From the NCBI GenBank assembly GCA_029880545.1, contig JAOUOD010000001.1:186001-250000 (forward strand): a stretch of DNA of 64,000 nucleotides, in the 5' to 3' direction. Both the position numbers and the translations under genes were made by a program. Position 1 is the first letter of the stretch. Each line of letters opens with the position of its first letter. Of the stretch, positions 36,079-46,042 are shown piece by piece. The notes beneath the pieces were generated by a model that searched no databases, had not been told where the DNA came from, and worked only from the letters and a program-made list of their open reading frames with translations. This DNA is from Gammaproteobacteria bacterium. GTDB taxonomy: Bacteria > Pseudomonadota > Gammaproteobacteria > Acidiferrobacterales > SZUA-150.

Positions 36079-38979
36079 ATGCCTATAAGCCCACCCCGAT
36101 CGAACCCGTTTTCCGACGATATTTCCGACCTGGTGCAGCAGTGGCAGGAGCTGGTCGATAATGGTCTGGAAATCGAACCGGGTGACTGGCAGGGATCGCT
36201 GGAACGGGTGTGGTCCTGTTCCGATTTTGCCGCACGCCTGTGTTTGCGTATCCCGCAACTGCTGGTTGATCTGCACACAAGCGGTGATCTTTATCGCCCG
36301 TATGATCTCCACGAGTTCAGGCAGTCCCTCAGCGGGCTCGCGAATTTTGACGGCACCGAGCCCGAGCTGAAGCGCGAGTTACGACTCCGGCGGCAGCGCG
36401 AGATGTTGCGCATTGCCTGGCGTGACCTGGCCGGCTGGACCGATTTGCAGGAAGTCATTACCACCACATCGGCGCTGGCTGACGGGTTAATAAGCGCGGC
36501 AACGACATGGGTGCAATCAGAACTGACGGGCAAGCATGGTCAGCCTCGTGAGCAGATGACCGGTGAACCCGCGCAATTCGTGGTCCTGGCCATGGGCAAG
36601 CTTGGCGGTGACGAGCTGAACTTCTCATCGGATATCGACCTGATTTTCTGCTATAGCGATGACGGTGAAACTGAACCGACCAATGATTCGCAAAGACAAC
36701 TGAGCAATCATGAATATTTTGTCCGTCTTGGACAGCGATTGATCCAGTTGCTGGACGACGCCACGGCAGACGGCTTTGTTTTCCGTGTAGACATGCGCCT
36801 GCGGCCGAATGGCAAGTCAGGTCCATTGGCAATCTCTTTTGATGCAGCCGAGAATTACTACCAGTCCCACGGTCGTGAGTGGGAGCGCTATGCAATGATC
36901 AAGGCGCGTTCATGCCTGAACAACACCGCCGGTGAAGAATTGCTGGCGATACTCAAGCCTTTTGTTTATCGGCGCTACCTGGATTACGGTGCGCTGGAGG
37001 CGATTCGCTCGCTTAAAGCTGATATCAATGCCGAGCTCAAGCGCCGTAATCTTGAAAACAGCATCAAGCTGGGTGCCGGTGGTATTCGTGAAATCGAGTT
37101 CATCGCCCAGGCGTTCCAGCTGATTCGCGGAGGGCGTGAACCGATGTTGCAGCAACGGAGACTTCTGCCGGTCTTGCAGCGTCTTGGTACCGACAACGTA
37201 TTGATACCCAATGCTGTCGAAGAACTGCAGCAGGCCTACGTGTTTCTGCGCAACAGCGAACATCGTCTGCAAATGTACCAGGACAAGCAGACCCACAGCC
37301 TTCCCGATGATGAAGCCGGGCAGCATCGCCTGGCCTATGCCATGGGATTCGACAGTTATGAAGACTACCTGAAACAACTGAACCTGCACCGGCGTCGCGT
37401 CCACGGACACTTCTCCCAGGTATTCACTGCCCCCCAGGAAGAAGAATCTGCCGATGACAGTCACGGCATGGCGGCGGTATGGATGAACAAGCTTGATGAG
37501 GCCCCGGCGATGGCGATGCTGGAGCAGCAGGGGTTCCATGAGGACCCGCAATCTGTTCTTCACATGGTCAATGGTTTTCGCAATGGCCACAGTTACCAGG
37601 CGTTTTCGGCTGCCGGGCGCAAGCGTGTTGATCGGCTGATGCCGTTGCTGCTCAATGCCGCAGCATTGGCGCCACATCCGGAAGTGACTTTCTCGCGCCT
37701 GATCCGGTTGCTGGAATCCATTGGCAGGCGCTCCGCCTACCTGTCGCTGATGTTTGAAAATCCCATGGTGCTGTCGCAACTGGTGAAGCTGTGCGCCGCC
37801 AGCCCCTGGATCAGTGAATGGATTGCATCACGCCCGTTGCTGCTTGATGAGTTGATTACGCCAATGGATGCGTTTCAACCCCGGCAGCGCGGCACCATGC
37901 TGGCAGAGCTGGCCGGGCTGGTATCCGTTGCTGACAGTGATGACCTGGAACGGCAAATGGAAATCCTGCGGGAGTATGTCAATCGACGCGTATTACAGGT
38001 GGCGGCTGCGGATATTGGCCCTGGTTTGCCGGCAACGGAAGTGGGTCGGCAATTAACGTCTATTGCCGAAGTCATGATCGAATACTCGTTGGCCCTGGCG
38101 TTGCAGGCGCTTGAACAGCGCCATGGAAGCCCGGTATGCAGTTACCCGGATCACAACAGCCGACCCGGGTTTGCCGTCATCGGATATGGCAAGCTGGGTT
38201 CGGTCGAGCTGGGTTACGGCTCTGACGTAGACGTTGTGTTTCTGTATGACGACTGTGATGGCGCCAGCCAGGCCGAAACGGACGGCGAACGCTGTGTCGC
38301 CAACGAAACCTTTTTTGCCCGGGTTGGTCAGCGGTTGATCCATATCCTGACTACGCGCATGACCGGTGGCATTCTTTACGAGGTGGATATGCGCCTTCGG
38401 CCATCGGGCTCGTCCGGCCCGCTGGCTGCGGGCCTTGTCGCTTTCGAGCGCTACCAGGCGGAAAAGGCCTGGACCTGGGAGCACCAGGCGCTGGTGCGGG
38501 CGCGGCCGGTTGCAGGGGATCGTGGCGTCGCCGGGAAGTTTGCCGAAATCCGGCGCCGGATCCTGTGTCGCCAGCGGGATCCGGATGAACTGGCGTCCGA
38601 AGTGGCCGACATGCGCAACAAAATGCTGGCTTCACAAAAACCGCACGAGCCCGGGTTGTTTGATGTCAAGCACGACCGCGGTGGTATCGTTGATATCGAA
38701 TTTATGGTGCAATACTGGGTATTGCGCTGGGCGCGAACGTACCCGGCGCTGATTGAGCATACAGACAATATTGCCATCCTCGAGGCATTGGCTGCAGCCG
38801 GGTTGCTGGATTCTTCGCAGACCGGGTTGCTGGGTGAGGCCTACAGCTATTATCTCTCGGTCGTGTATCGGCTCAAGCTGATGCAAACCGGTCCCTATGT
38901 GGACGTGGCATCACTGGGTGCCAATCCGGAGCGGGTGGCAGCGGTCTGGAATTCGTTATTTTCGGCAACAGCAGACTAG
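36079..38979 (+). CDS. glnE: glutamine synthetase adenylyltransferase/deadenylylase
   Basis: GlnE covalently adenylylates and deadenylylates glutamine synthetase in response to PII, controlling nitrogen assimilation. The 966 residues (E. coli: about 946) contain two nucleotidyltransferase domains. The N-terminal one has AMGKLGGDELNFSSDIDLIFCY (cut here into its recognisable part MGKLGGDELNFSSDIDL); the C-terminal one has YGKLGSVELGYGSDVDVVF. Each keeps the paired aspartates. The linking helical region and a final helical domain complete the normal plan. It starts at ATG 36079 without a strong ribosome-binding site and is followed 38 bp later by ilvE. Confidence 0.96.
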   Translation: MPISPPRSNPFSDDISDLVQQWQELVDNGLEIEPGDWQGSLERVWSCSDFAARLCLRIPQLLVDLHTSGDLYRPYDLHEFRQSLSGLANFDGTEPELKRELRLRRQREMLRIAWRDLAGWTDLQEVITTTSALADGLISAATTWVQSELTGKHGQPREQMTGEPAQFVVLAMGKLGGDELNFSSDIDLIFCYSDDGETEPTNDSQRQLSNHEYFVRLGQRLIQLLDDATADGFVFRVDMRLRPNGKSGPLAISFDAAENYYQSHGREWERYAMIKARSCLNNTAGEELLAILKPFVYRRYLDYGALEAIRSLKADINAELKRRNLENSIKLGAGGIREIEFIAQAFQLIRGGREPMLQQRRLLPVLQRLGTDNVLIPNAVEELQQAYVFLRNSEHRLQMYQDKQTHSLPDDEAGQHRLAYAMGFDSYEDYLKQLNLHRRRVHGHFSQVFTAPQEEESADDSHGMAAVWMNKLDEAPAMAMLEQQGFHEDPQSVLHMVNGFRNGHSYQAFSAAGRKRVDRLMPLLLNAAALAPHPEVTFSRLIRLLESIGRRSAYLSLMFENPMVLSQLVKLCAASPWISEWIASRPLLLDELITPMDAFQPRQRGTMLAELAGLVSVADSDDLERQMEILREYVNRRVLQVAAADIGPGLPATEVGRQLTSIAEVMIEYSLALALQALEQRHGSPVCSYPDHNSRPGFAVIGYGKLGSVELGYGSDVDVVFLYDDCDGASQAETDGERCVANETFFARVGQRLIHILTTRMTGGILYEVDMRLRPSGSSGPLAAGLVAFERYQAEKAWTWEHQALVRARPVAGDRGVAGKFAEIRRRILCRQRDPDELASEVADMRNKMLASQKPHEPGLFDVKHDRGGIVDIEFMVQYWVLRWARTYPALIEHTDNIAILEALAAAGLLDSSQTGLLGEAYSYYLSVVYRLKLMQTGPYVDVASLGANPERVAAVWNSLFSATAD

Positions 38980-39017
38980 CTTGTTGCACAGGTTTTTTGT
39001 GTAAGGAGTAATAATCC

Positions 39018-39938
39018 ATGTCCATGGCTGATCGTGATGGCGTGATCTGGTACGACGGTAAAATGGTGCCCTGGCGCGATGCGACGACGCACGTACTGAC
39101 CCATACCCTGCATTATGGCATGGGTGTGTTTGAAGGTGAGCGCGCCTACAAGACCGACAAGGGTACGGCGATTTTCCGTTTGCAGGAACACACGGAACGG
39201 TTGTTCCGTTCTGCCCATATCATGGGCATGAAGATTCCGTACAGCAAGGACGAGATCAACCAGGCCACGCTCGCAGCCGTGCGCGAAAACAAGCTTGAAA
39301 CCGCCTACATCCGGCCGATGGCATTTTATGGTTCCGAAGGTATGGGCCTGCGCGCCGACAACCTGAACGTGCACGTCATCATTGCTGCCTGGAGTTGGGG
39401 AACGTATCTTGGTGCTGATGGCCTGGAGAAAGGCATTCGTATCCGCACCTCATCGTTCACGCGCCATCACGTGAATATCACCATGTGCAAGGCCAAGGCC
39501 AACGGTCATTACATCAACTCCATGCTGGCACTGCAGGAAGCCATGCGTGACGGTTACGACGAAGCACTGTTGCTGGATGTCGATGGTTTTGTTGCCGAAG
39601 GCTCCGGTGAAAATATCTTTATCGTTCGTAACGGTGTGATCTACACGCCCGAGCTGACCTCGGCACTGGAAGGCATCACCCGTGACACCATCATCACGCT
39701 CGCCGCCGAAGCCGGTTACCAGGTTCGTGAAAAGCGCATTACCCGCGACGAAGTCTATGCCGCTGACGAAGCATTCTTCACCGGTTCTGCTGCCGAAGTT
39801 ACGCCCATACGCGAATACGATAACAAGATTATTGGCAATGGTGGTCGTGGCGCCATAACCGAGGTGTTGCAGACCATGTATTTTGACCAGGTGCATGGTC
39901 GCCGCAAGGAACATGCCGAGTGGCTGGCACACATTTAA
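39018..39938 (+). CDS. ilvE: branched-chain amino acid aminotransferase
   Basis: IlvE is the PLP enzyme performing the last step of Ile, Val and Leu synthesis. The 306-residue length is standard. The motifs include THTLHYGMGVFEGERAY, YIRPMAFYG, CKAKANGHYINSMLA (with the PLP lysine), EGSGENIFIV and EAFFTGSAAEVTPI. The ATG at 39018 has an AAGGAG ribosome-binding site. It lies between glnE and the LPS-core operon, an order often seen in gammaproteobacteria. Confidence 0.97.
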   Translation: MSMADRDGVIWYDGKMVPWRDATTHVLTHTLHYGMGVFEGERAYKTDKGTAIFRLQEHTERLFRSAHIMGMKIPYSKDEINQATLAAVRENKLETAYIRPMAFYGSEGMGLRADNLNVHVIIAAWSWGTYLGADGLEKGIRIRTSSFTRHHVNITMCKAKANGHYINSMLALQEAMRDGYDEALLLDVDGFVAEGSGENIFIVRNGVIYTPELTSALEGITRDTIITLAAEAGYQVREKRITRDEVYAADEAFFTGSAAEVTPIREYDNKIIGNGGRGAITEVLQTMYFDQVHGRRKEHAEWLAHI

Positions 39939-39978
39939 CATCCCTCGTCTGACATGACCGGTATGCGGGAGGCAGAGC

Positions 39979-40179
39979 ATGCAAGCAGAAACAAAACAAG
40001 CCAACTCTGAAGTACGATATGAAATCACCCTCGATGACCTGCCATTGCATTGTCCGATGCCCGGCATGTCCACATGGAACTCGCACCCCAGGGTGTTTCT
40101 TCCTATTGAGGAAACCGGTCATGCGCGCTGCCCTTATTGCAGCGCAGAATACGTGCTGACCGATCAAGCTACTGATTAG
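39979..40179 (+). CDS. small CHCC-type zinc-finger protein
   Basis: This 66-residue protein contains LHCPMPG then HPRVFLP and a C-terminal CPYCSAEYVL. These provide the Cys, His, Cys, Cys set of the zf-CHCC family, also found in the mitochondrial complex I subunit NDUFS6. In bacteria the function is unknown; the gene is commonly found between ilvE and waaF, as here. The ATG at 39979 has a GGGAGG ribosome-binding site. Confidence 0.88.
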   Translation: MQAETKQANSEVRYEITLDDLPLHCPMPGMSTWNSHPRVFLPIEETGHARCPYCSAEYVLTDQATD

Positions 40180-40196
40180 GAATTTCTCGCGATATT

Positions 40197-41219
40197 GTGA
40201 ACAACTCCACACGTATCCTGGTTGTGGGTCCGGCATGGGTCGGTGACATGGTCATGGCCCAGTCCATGTTCAGGTTAATCAAGATGCGCGAACCGAAAGC
40301 AACAATAGACGTGGTGGCGCCGGCCTGGACCAAACCGTTGCTGGCGCGTATGCCGGAAGTTAATGAAGCCATTGCAATGCCTTTGGGTCATGGACAGTTG
40401 CAACTGGGCTTGCGCTGGAACCTGGGTCGGCAGTTGCGCGACCGCCATTATAATCGTGCCATTATCCTGCCGCGTTCGTTCAAGTCCGCTATTACCCCCT
40501 TCGCTGCAAAAGCTGCGCTTCGTACCGGATATATCGGTGAAATGCGCTGGGGCCTTTTGAACGATGCCCGGCGCCTCGACAAGGATGCTTTGCCACGCAC
40601 GGTGGATCGATTCAATTACCTGGCGCTTGAGCCCGGCGAGGAGTTGCCGGAAATTACGCCATTACCACGGCTTGTTACCGGTGTCGATGAAGCCGAGGCG
40701 CGCCTGCAAGCGCTGGGCAGTGCCCGTCCTGATTCGCCGGTGCTGGGTTTGTGCCCGGGCGCAGAGTACGGCCCGGCCAAGCGCTGGCCGGTGGAGCACT
40801 TTGCCAGTGTTGCCCGCAGCATGCGTGACCGCGGCTGGGCGGTCTGGTTGTTTGGTTCCGGCAAGGACGTGGATGCCACGCGCGCCATTGCCGAACTAAC
40901 CGGCGAAGGCTGCCTGGATCTTGGTGGCAAGACCAGTCTTGGTGAAGCCATTGATCTTATGGCTATGTGCACTGCTGTTGTCAGTAATGATTCCGGGTTA
41001 ATGCATGTGGCCGCAGCAACAGATCGGCCGCTGGTGGCCATATACGGTTCATCTGATCCCGGGTTTACGCCACCATTAAATGAGAAGGCCAGTATCCTGA
41101 GGCTGGGCCTGGATTGCAGTCCATGCTTCCGGCGCGAGTGCCCTCTTGGTCATACGCGTTGCTTGACCGAGATTACGCCGGAACAGGTCATCGGTGCCTT
41201 GCAGAGGCGCCAGGTCTGA
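40197..41219 (+). CDS. waaF: ADP-heptose:LPS heptosyltransferase II
   Basis: WaaF adds the second heptose to the inner core of lipopolysaccharide at the cytoplasmic face of the inner membrane. The 340 residues belong to glycosyltransferase family 9: RILVVGPAWVGDMVMAQSMF at the N-terminus, RSFKSAITPFAAK, CPGAEYGPAKRWPVEHFA, and SNDSGLMHVAAA near the C-terminus, with the DCSPCFRRECPLGHTRCL cysteine cluster typical of WaaF. It starts at a GTG (40197). Its stop overlaps the waaC start (ATGA), so the two are translationally coupled. Confidence 0.95.
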   Translation: MNNSTRILVVGPAWVGDMVMAQSMFRLIKMREPKATIDVVAPAWTKPLLARMPEVNEAIAMPLGHGQLQLGLRWNLGRQLRDRHYNRAIILPRSFKSAITPFAAKAALRTGYIGEMRWGLLNDARRLDKDALPRTVDRFNYLALEPGEELPEITPLPRLVTGVDEAEARLQALGSARPDSPVLGLCPGAEYGPAKRWPVEHFASVARSMRDRGWAVWLFGSGKDVDATRAIAELTGEGCLDLGGKTSLGEAIDLMAMCTAVVSNDSGLMHVAAATDRPLVAIYGSSDPGFTPPLNEKASILRLGLDCSPCFRRECPLGHTRCLTEITPEQVIGALQRRQV

Positions 41220-42259
41220 TGAAACGTGTACTTGTGGTCAAAACCTCATCTCTTGGTGATGTTATTCATACTTTGCCGGCGATAACTGATGCCAGTCGGC
41301 AGTTGCCCGGGCTGCGTTTTGACTGGCTGGTGGAAGAATCGCTGGCTGAAATACCGGCCTGGCATCCGGCTATCCATGAGGTCATACCGGTGGCGTTGCG
41401 TCGTTGGCGCGGGAGCCCGCTGAAAACCTGGCGGTCCGGTGAATGGACCACATTCAGAAACAGGCTGCGCCAGTACGACTATGATTGCATTATTGATGCC
41501 CAGGGACTGATCAAAAGTGCCGTACTGACCCGCCTGGCTAAAGGTCGGCGCTGTGGGTTGGCGGCAAAGGCCGCGCGTGAACCGCTGGCCGCCTGGGCGT
41601 ATGATGAAAAGCATGTCATTGCCCGGGGTCAGCACGCCATTGACCGGGTACGGCAGCTGTTCGCTGCCTGTCTTGACTATAATGTTCCGGCCACTGGGCC
41701 GGATTACGGTATAGACCGGCAGCGTGTTATGCCCGGACAAGCTGTTACTGGAACCGCGCCCTACCTGGTATTTCTGCACGGTACCGCGTGGACGACCAAG
41801 TTGTGGCCGGAAACCTACTGGCAGACATTGATTCGACTGGCAACAGCTGCCGGTTACAGGGTGTACCTGCCCTGGGGCAATGATTCTGAATATGATCGCG
41901 CCTGGGCGCTGGCCAGGACAAGTGACAAGGTAACGGTATGTGATGCGATGAACCTTGTGCAGTTGGCACAACTGATCGCCGGCAGCAATGGTGTCGCCGC
42001 TGTCGATACCGGTCTTGGACATATGACTGCTGCGCTGTCGGTACCGGCGGTAACGGTATACGGGCCAACCCGCCCGGGCCTGACCGGTACGCGCGGCAAT
42101 CATCAACGACACCTGGAATCCGTGTATCACTGCGCGCCGTGCCTGAAGCGCAAGTGCAAACAGCCGGCACTGCAGGCCGCCTGGCCACCATGTTTTGCCG
42201 AGCTTGATCCTGACCGGGTCTGGCAGTTATTACTTGAAGAAATGGAGTCGCGCAACTGA
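41219..42259 (+). CDS. waaC: LPS heptosyltransferase I
   Basis: WaaC adds the first heptose to Kdo2-lipid A. The 346-residue glycosyltransferase family 9 protein starts MKRVLVVKTSSLGDVIHTLPA, with YLVFLHGTAWTTKLWPETYW and GVAAVDTGLGHMTAAL. It overlaps waaF by one base (ATGA) and waaG by one base, so waaF-waaC-waaG are one tightly coupled operon. The frame is open further upstream to 41114, but that extension lies wholly inside waaF and has no family similarity. Confidence 0.95.
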   Translation: MKRVLVVKTSSLGDVIHTLPAITDASRQLPGLRFDWLVEESLAEIPAWHPAIHEVIPVALRRWRGSPLKTWRSGEWTTFRNRLRQYDYDCIIDAQGLIKSAVLTRLAKGRRCGLAAKAAREPLAAWAYDEKHVIARGQHAIDRVRQLFAACLDYNVPATGPDYGIDRQRVMPGQAVTGTAPYLVFLHGTAWTTKLWPETYWQTLIRLATAAGYRVYLPWGNDSEYDRAWALARTSDKVTVCDAMNLVQLAQLIAGSNGVAAVDTGLGHMTAALSVPAVTVYGPTRPGLTGTRGNHQRHLESVYHCAPCLKRKCKQPALQAAWPPCFAELDPDRVWQLLLEEMESRN

Positions 42260-43422
42260 TGTCCAGTTATCGCCTGGCCTTTGCCGTGTCAATGTATTTT
42301 GACTATGGCGGCATGCAACGCAGTATGTTGCGTATTGCTCATGAGTGCGCCCGGCGTGGACATGACGTCCACATCTTTACAGGTAGCTGGACTGGTGACA
42401 AACCTGAATATGTCACTGTCCATGAACTGGATACGCGCGCTTTCACTAATACCGGAAAAAACGACGTACTTGCCGCGAAACTGAAACAGGCCGTTGCCGC
42501 TGAGCATTTTGATTGCGTGGCCGGCTTTACCAAGATTCCGGGACTCGATGTCTATTATGCCGGCGACCCGTGTTATGCCGCCCGCGTCAATGAAGACAAG
42601 CGTTGGTGGTACAAACTGTTGCCTCGTTACCGCGCATTCATTCGCCAGGAAGCTGCAGTATTCAATCCGTCGGGCAATACCGAGTTCATGTTGATAGCCC
42701 ACCAGGAAAAGAAGAAGTTTATTGATTACTACAAGGCCAGGCCGGAGCGTTTTCACCTGTTGCCGCCAGGCATCAACCGTAACAAGTTGCTGCTGGAGCT
42801 GATCAGTCACGATGCCCGCGAAGAGTTACGTGATCATCTTGGTATCGCAGCCAATGACAACATGATCCTGCTGGTCGGTTCACGTTTCCGTACCAAGGGC
42901 GTGGATCGGGCGCTGCATGCGTTTGCATCACTGGCGACAGCGCAAAGAGAAAAAAGCAAGCTGGTGATAGTTGGTGGTGACAGGCAGGCGCCCTATGCGA
43001 AGCTGGCGAGAAAGCTGGGAATTGAACACCGTGTTGTGTTTACCGGCGCGCGCGACGATATGGCACTGTTTTATGCCAGTGCCGACTTGTTATTGCACCC
43101 GCCCTACAGCGAGAACACCGGCACCATTTTGATCGAAGCCATGTTGTTTGGTCTGCCGGTGCTTGCTACCGATAATTGTGGCTTTGCTTTTCATGTACGC
43201 AATGCCAATGCCGGCCTGATTTGTCCTTACCCGTTCCAGCAACAAAACCTGAACCGCCTGCTGGCGGAAATGTTGACATCGAAGAAGTTGCCGCAATGGC
43301 GTAACGGTGGTCGAACCTATTGCGATATCACTGACCTGTACAGCCTGATTGAGCGGGCCGCGGACGTCATTGTCGATCGCGCCAGGCGCAATGCGCAGTC
43401 ACGCCGCGGAGGCGCGGTGTGA
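42259..43422 (+). CDS. waaG: LPS core glycosyltransferase (WaaG family)
   Basis: WaaG attaches the first hexose of the outer core. The 387-residue protein has the GT4 fold: AFAVSMYFDYGGMQRSMLRIA at the N-terminus, GSRFRTKGVDRALHAF, and the C-terminal LLLHPPYSENTGTILIEAMLFGLPV, with the E-x7-E motif that binds the sugar nucleotide. The start overlaps the waaC stop (ATGA), and the waaP start overlaps its own stop. Family assignment is secure; the exact acceptor and sugar in this organism are not known. Confidence 0.9.
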   Translation: MSSYRLAFAVSMYFDYGGMQRSMLRIAHECARRGHDVHIFTGSWTGDKPEYVTVHELDTRAFTNTGKNDVLAAKLKQAVAAEHFDCVAGFTKIPGLDVYYAGDPCYAARVNEDKRWWYKLLPRYRAFIRQEAAVFNPSGNTEFMLIAHQEKKKFIDYYKARPERFHLLPPGINRNKLLLELISHDAREELRDHLGIAANDNMILLVGSRFRTKGVDRALHAFASLATAQREKSKLVIVGGDRQAPYAKLARKLGIEHRVVFTGARDDMALFYASADLLLHPPYSENTGTILIEAMLFGLPVLATDNCGFAFHVRNANAGLICPYPFQQQNLNRLLAEMLTSKKLPQWRNGGRTYCDITDLYSLIERAADVIVDRARRNAQSRRGGAV

Positions 43423-44255
43423 TATTTGTGCGTGAGGAAGTGCGCCAGGACTTTCCGGAAACCACGGTGGCCGGGTTTATGGCCATTGACAGCGAGACCG
43501 TCAAGCACGTGGTGGCTGACCGGCGTACGTCGCATTTTTATCGAAACGGGCGACACTACTACATGAAGGCACACCACGGCATTGGCTGGGGTGAAATCCT
43601 GAAAAACCTGGTGACCTTCAAGTTGCCGGTGCTGGGTGCACGCAGTGAGTGGCAGGCCATACGTGCCCTCGAGCGCCTGGGCGTGGCGACCATGCGCATC
43701 GCCGCCTATGGCGAAACCGGGTTCAACCCGGCGGCAATTCAGTCATTCCTGGTTACCGATGCCCTGGAGCAGACCGAGGACCTGGAGCAGTGGCTCCCGG
43801 GCCTGGACCTGGCCCGGCCCGCCGATGTGCGCCTGAAGCGCGCCATTATTGCGCGCATGGCCAAGGTTGCCCGAATTCTCCATGGCAATGGCCTGAATCA
43901 CCGCGATTTTTACCTGTGCCATTTCCGTATTGATCTTTCCGAAGGAAAACCGGTCGAGGACAACCTGCGCCTGTACCTGATGGACTTGCACCGGATGCAG
44001 CAGCGTCACAAAACGCCCGAGCGCTGGGCGGTCAAGGATGTGGCCGGGCTGATATACTCCGCCTTCAATGTGCGTGGACGACCGCTTTTCAGTCGCACCG
44101 ATATTGCCCGCTTCATTCGCGCGTATGAATCTTCTGATTTTGGCAGTGCTTGTCGAAGTCACCGGAAATTCTGGCAGCAGGTTACCGCGCGAATTCGCGG
44201 GTTTGCCCGGCGCAAGCAGTATAGCCGCGCGGAATTGCCGTCGTGGCTGAAGTGA
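43419..44255 (+). CDS. waaP: LPS core heptose(I) kinase
   Basis: WaaP phosphorylates heptose I of the inner core, which stabilises the outer membrane through cation bridges. The 278 residues contain YYMKAHHGIGWGEILKNL (lysine loop) and the catalytic loop HGNGLNHRDFYLCHFRID, plus LYLMDLHRMQ, typical of the family. It begins at a GTG four bases inside waaG. It closes the waaF-C-G-P operon. Confidence 0.93.
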   Translation: MIFVREEVRQDFPETTVAGFMAIDSETVKHVVADRRTSHFYRNGRHYYMKAHHGIGWGEILKNLVTFKLPVLGARSEWQAIRALERLGVATMRIAAYGETGFNPAAIQSFLVTDALEQTEDLEQWLPGLDLARPADVRLKRAIIARMAKVARILHGNGLNHRDFYLCHFRIDLSEGKPVEDNLRLYLMDLHRMQQRHKTPERWAVKDVAGLIYSAFNVRGRPLFSRTDIARFIRAYESSDFGSACRSHRKFWQQVTARIRGFARRKQYSRAELPSWLK

Positions 44256-44536
44256 CACCAAGCAAGAACTTTCACCTGGAGCAACACACACGTGGTTGAA
44301 AGATTCAATCCGAATCTCGAATTCTCCGACAAGTACGATGACCCACAGGATTCATCATATCGCTTGAACAAACGAGTCGGTGCAGAGGTGGTTGCGGTGG
44401 CGTGTCACGCCCGGGTATCGCCATCGGCAACGGTACTGCCGGAATATTTATCAGGCGCCAGGAGGGCGCGTATATCCCGGTTACAACATGAATGTCTTTA
44501 TTCAAAACACGTACCAGCTGCAAAAAAGTACCAGTG

Positions 44537-45973
44537 ATGACAATGACCAATATCAATATTGACTTCTCCCTGTCAATGCCGGTATCGCTGGCATTGACTG
44601 ATGGCAGCATACTTGTGTTGAATGAAAGCCGTCGTGTATTGCCGGGACGGAGGCTGGTAGCCAGGGCGCAATGGCAAGATCGTGAAGTGTATGCGAAGTT
44701 GTTTGATGAAAGCGCAACGGCACGACGCGAGTTTGATCGTGAGTGTGCCGGTGCCGCGTTGTTGAAACAGCATCTAATCGCGGCACCGGAACTGCTTTAT
44801 ACCGGCATGATCAGCGAGCGTTACCCGGTCATGATTTATGCCTCGCTGGATCCCTGCCAGACTGCGCGCGAAGCGCTTTCTGTTGATGCGCCGGAAACGC
44901 CGGAAGCGGGGGTGCAACGACTCAAACAACTGCTGACCCTGCTGGCACAACATCACGCGGCCGGCCTGTACCAGCAGGACATGCATTTGCGCAACTTCCT
45001 GTTCAAGGCAGGGATTGTCTATACCATGGATGCCGGCGACATTGTCTCAACTGATGCGCCGCTAGCCTTTTCGTTGGCGTTGACAAACCTGGTTGAGTTC
45101 CTGTCATTGATACCGGCTGTGTATGAGCCCGGGCTGGATGAGTTGATAACCTGTTATTTCGGTCAGCGCGCACTGCCGGTGCCCGACCTGGCAGCATTAC
45201 GGCACCGTGTCAGGCAGGAGCAATACCGCCGTAACCGTCGTTACCTGGACAAGTTGTTTCGAACCAGCAGCGCCCATGTGGCCAGTCGCTCATTCAACCG
45301 TTTCGAGGTGGTCGCCCGGGACCTGCCCGAAGCTCAGCAACGTGCACTTGCCGGTATCCAGGAGATGTTTTCTGGCCCGGCGTCATTCCTGAAGCGGGGT
45401 AACAGCGCGACCGTGATTCGGGCATCACTTGCCGACAGGCAGGTGGTGATCAAACGCTACAACATGAAAAGTCTGTGGCACCGGTTGCGCCGGTGCCTGC
45501 GCCCAAGCCGGGCAGCGCAGTCCTGGCGCAATGCACACCAGTTACTGAGCGTTGGCATTGATACAGCGCAGCCCCTGGCTATGGTCGAATCGCGATTCGG
45601 ACCGTTGCGTGGACGAGCCTGGCTGGTGATGGATTGGCTGGATGCGCCACACGCACTGGACTATTTTGCCGACGCTGACGTCAGCGAGGAGGACAAGCAG
45701 CAATTGGCGCAACGCCTGGTGGCCCTGCTGGAACGGCTGGCGCAGCAGGAAATCGTGCACGGCGACCTGAAAGCCACCAATTTCCTGGTGGTGCGGGGTC
45801 GGCCGGTGTTGATCGACCTTGATCCAATGCAGTGGTTGCCCGGCAGCCCGGAGTTCGGGCGGCGGTTTTCACGTGACCTGACCCGGTTTCGGCAAAATTG
45901 GCAAAACCGGCCGGAGTCATCGTTGTTTAACCGGCTGCTGGAGGCAAGCCCGGTACTGCATCCGTTCCTGTAA
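44537..45973 (+). CDS. two-domain lipopolysaccharide kinase-like protein
   Basis: This 478-residue protein contains two kinase-like lobes of the Kdo/WaaP (InaA) superfamily. The first (about 25-230) has QQDMHLRNFLF, in the place of a catalytic loop, and YTMDAGD for the metal-binding part. The second (about 280-475) has VVIKRYN, HGDLKATNFLV and VLIDLDPMQ, which look catalytically complete. I infer that it phosphorylates an LPS-core sugar, perhaps a second position besides the WaaP site; whether the first lobe is active is unclear. I place the start at the ATG 44537, since the upstream extension to 44492 looks non-coding. It follows waaP after a 280-bp gap with only a doubtful small frame. Confidence 0.78.
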   Translation: MTMTNINIDFSLSMPVSLALTDGSILVLNESRRVLPGRRLVARAQWQDREVYAKLFDESATARREFDRECAGAALLKQHLIAAPELLYTGMISERYPVMIYASLDPCQTAREALSVDAPETPEAGVQRLKQLLTLLAQHHAAGLYQQDMHLRNFLFKAGIVYTMDAGDIVSTDAPLAFSLALTNLVEFLSLIPAVYEPGLDELITCYFGQRALPVPDLAALRHRVRQEQYRRNRRYLDKLFRTSSAHVASRSFNRFEVVARDLPEAQQRALAGIQEMFSGPASFLKRGNSATVIRASLADRQVVIKRYNMKSLWHRLRRCLRPSRAAQSWRNAHQLLSVGIDTAQPLAMVESRFGPLRGRAWLVMDWLDAPHALDYFADADVSEEDKQQLAQRLVALLERLAQQEIVHGDLKATNFLVVRGRPVLIDLDPMQWLPGSPEFGRRFSRDLTRFRQNWQNRPESSLFNRLLEASPVLHPFL

Positions 45974-46042
45974 GCCCGGCCGCAGCCGCTTCCCGGGATT
46001 TCGGTTATCATAACCCCGTTTTTTCGTCGACGAGCTTCAAAA

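Noticed and set aside
36910-37779. 289-codon minus-strand frame inside glnE
   Set aside because: Antisense shadow of a well-supported gene.
44292-44537. 81-codon plus-strand frame between waaP and the double-kinase gene
   Set aside because: A GTG start with GGAG upstream exists, but the product matches nothing I know and it runs into the next gene's start; I could not support it as real, although a small gene or decayed remnant remains possible.
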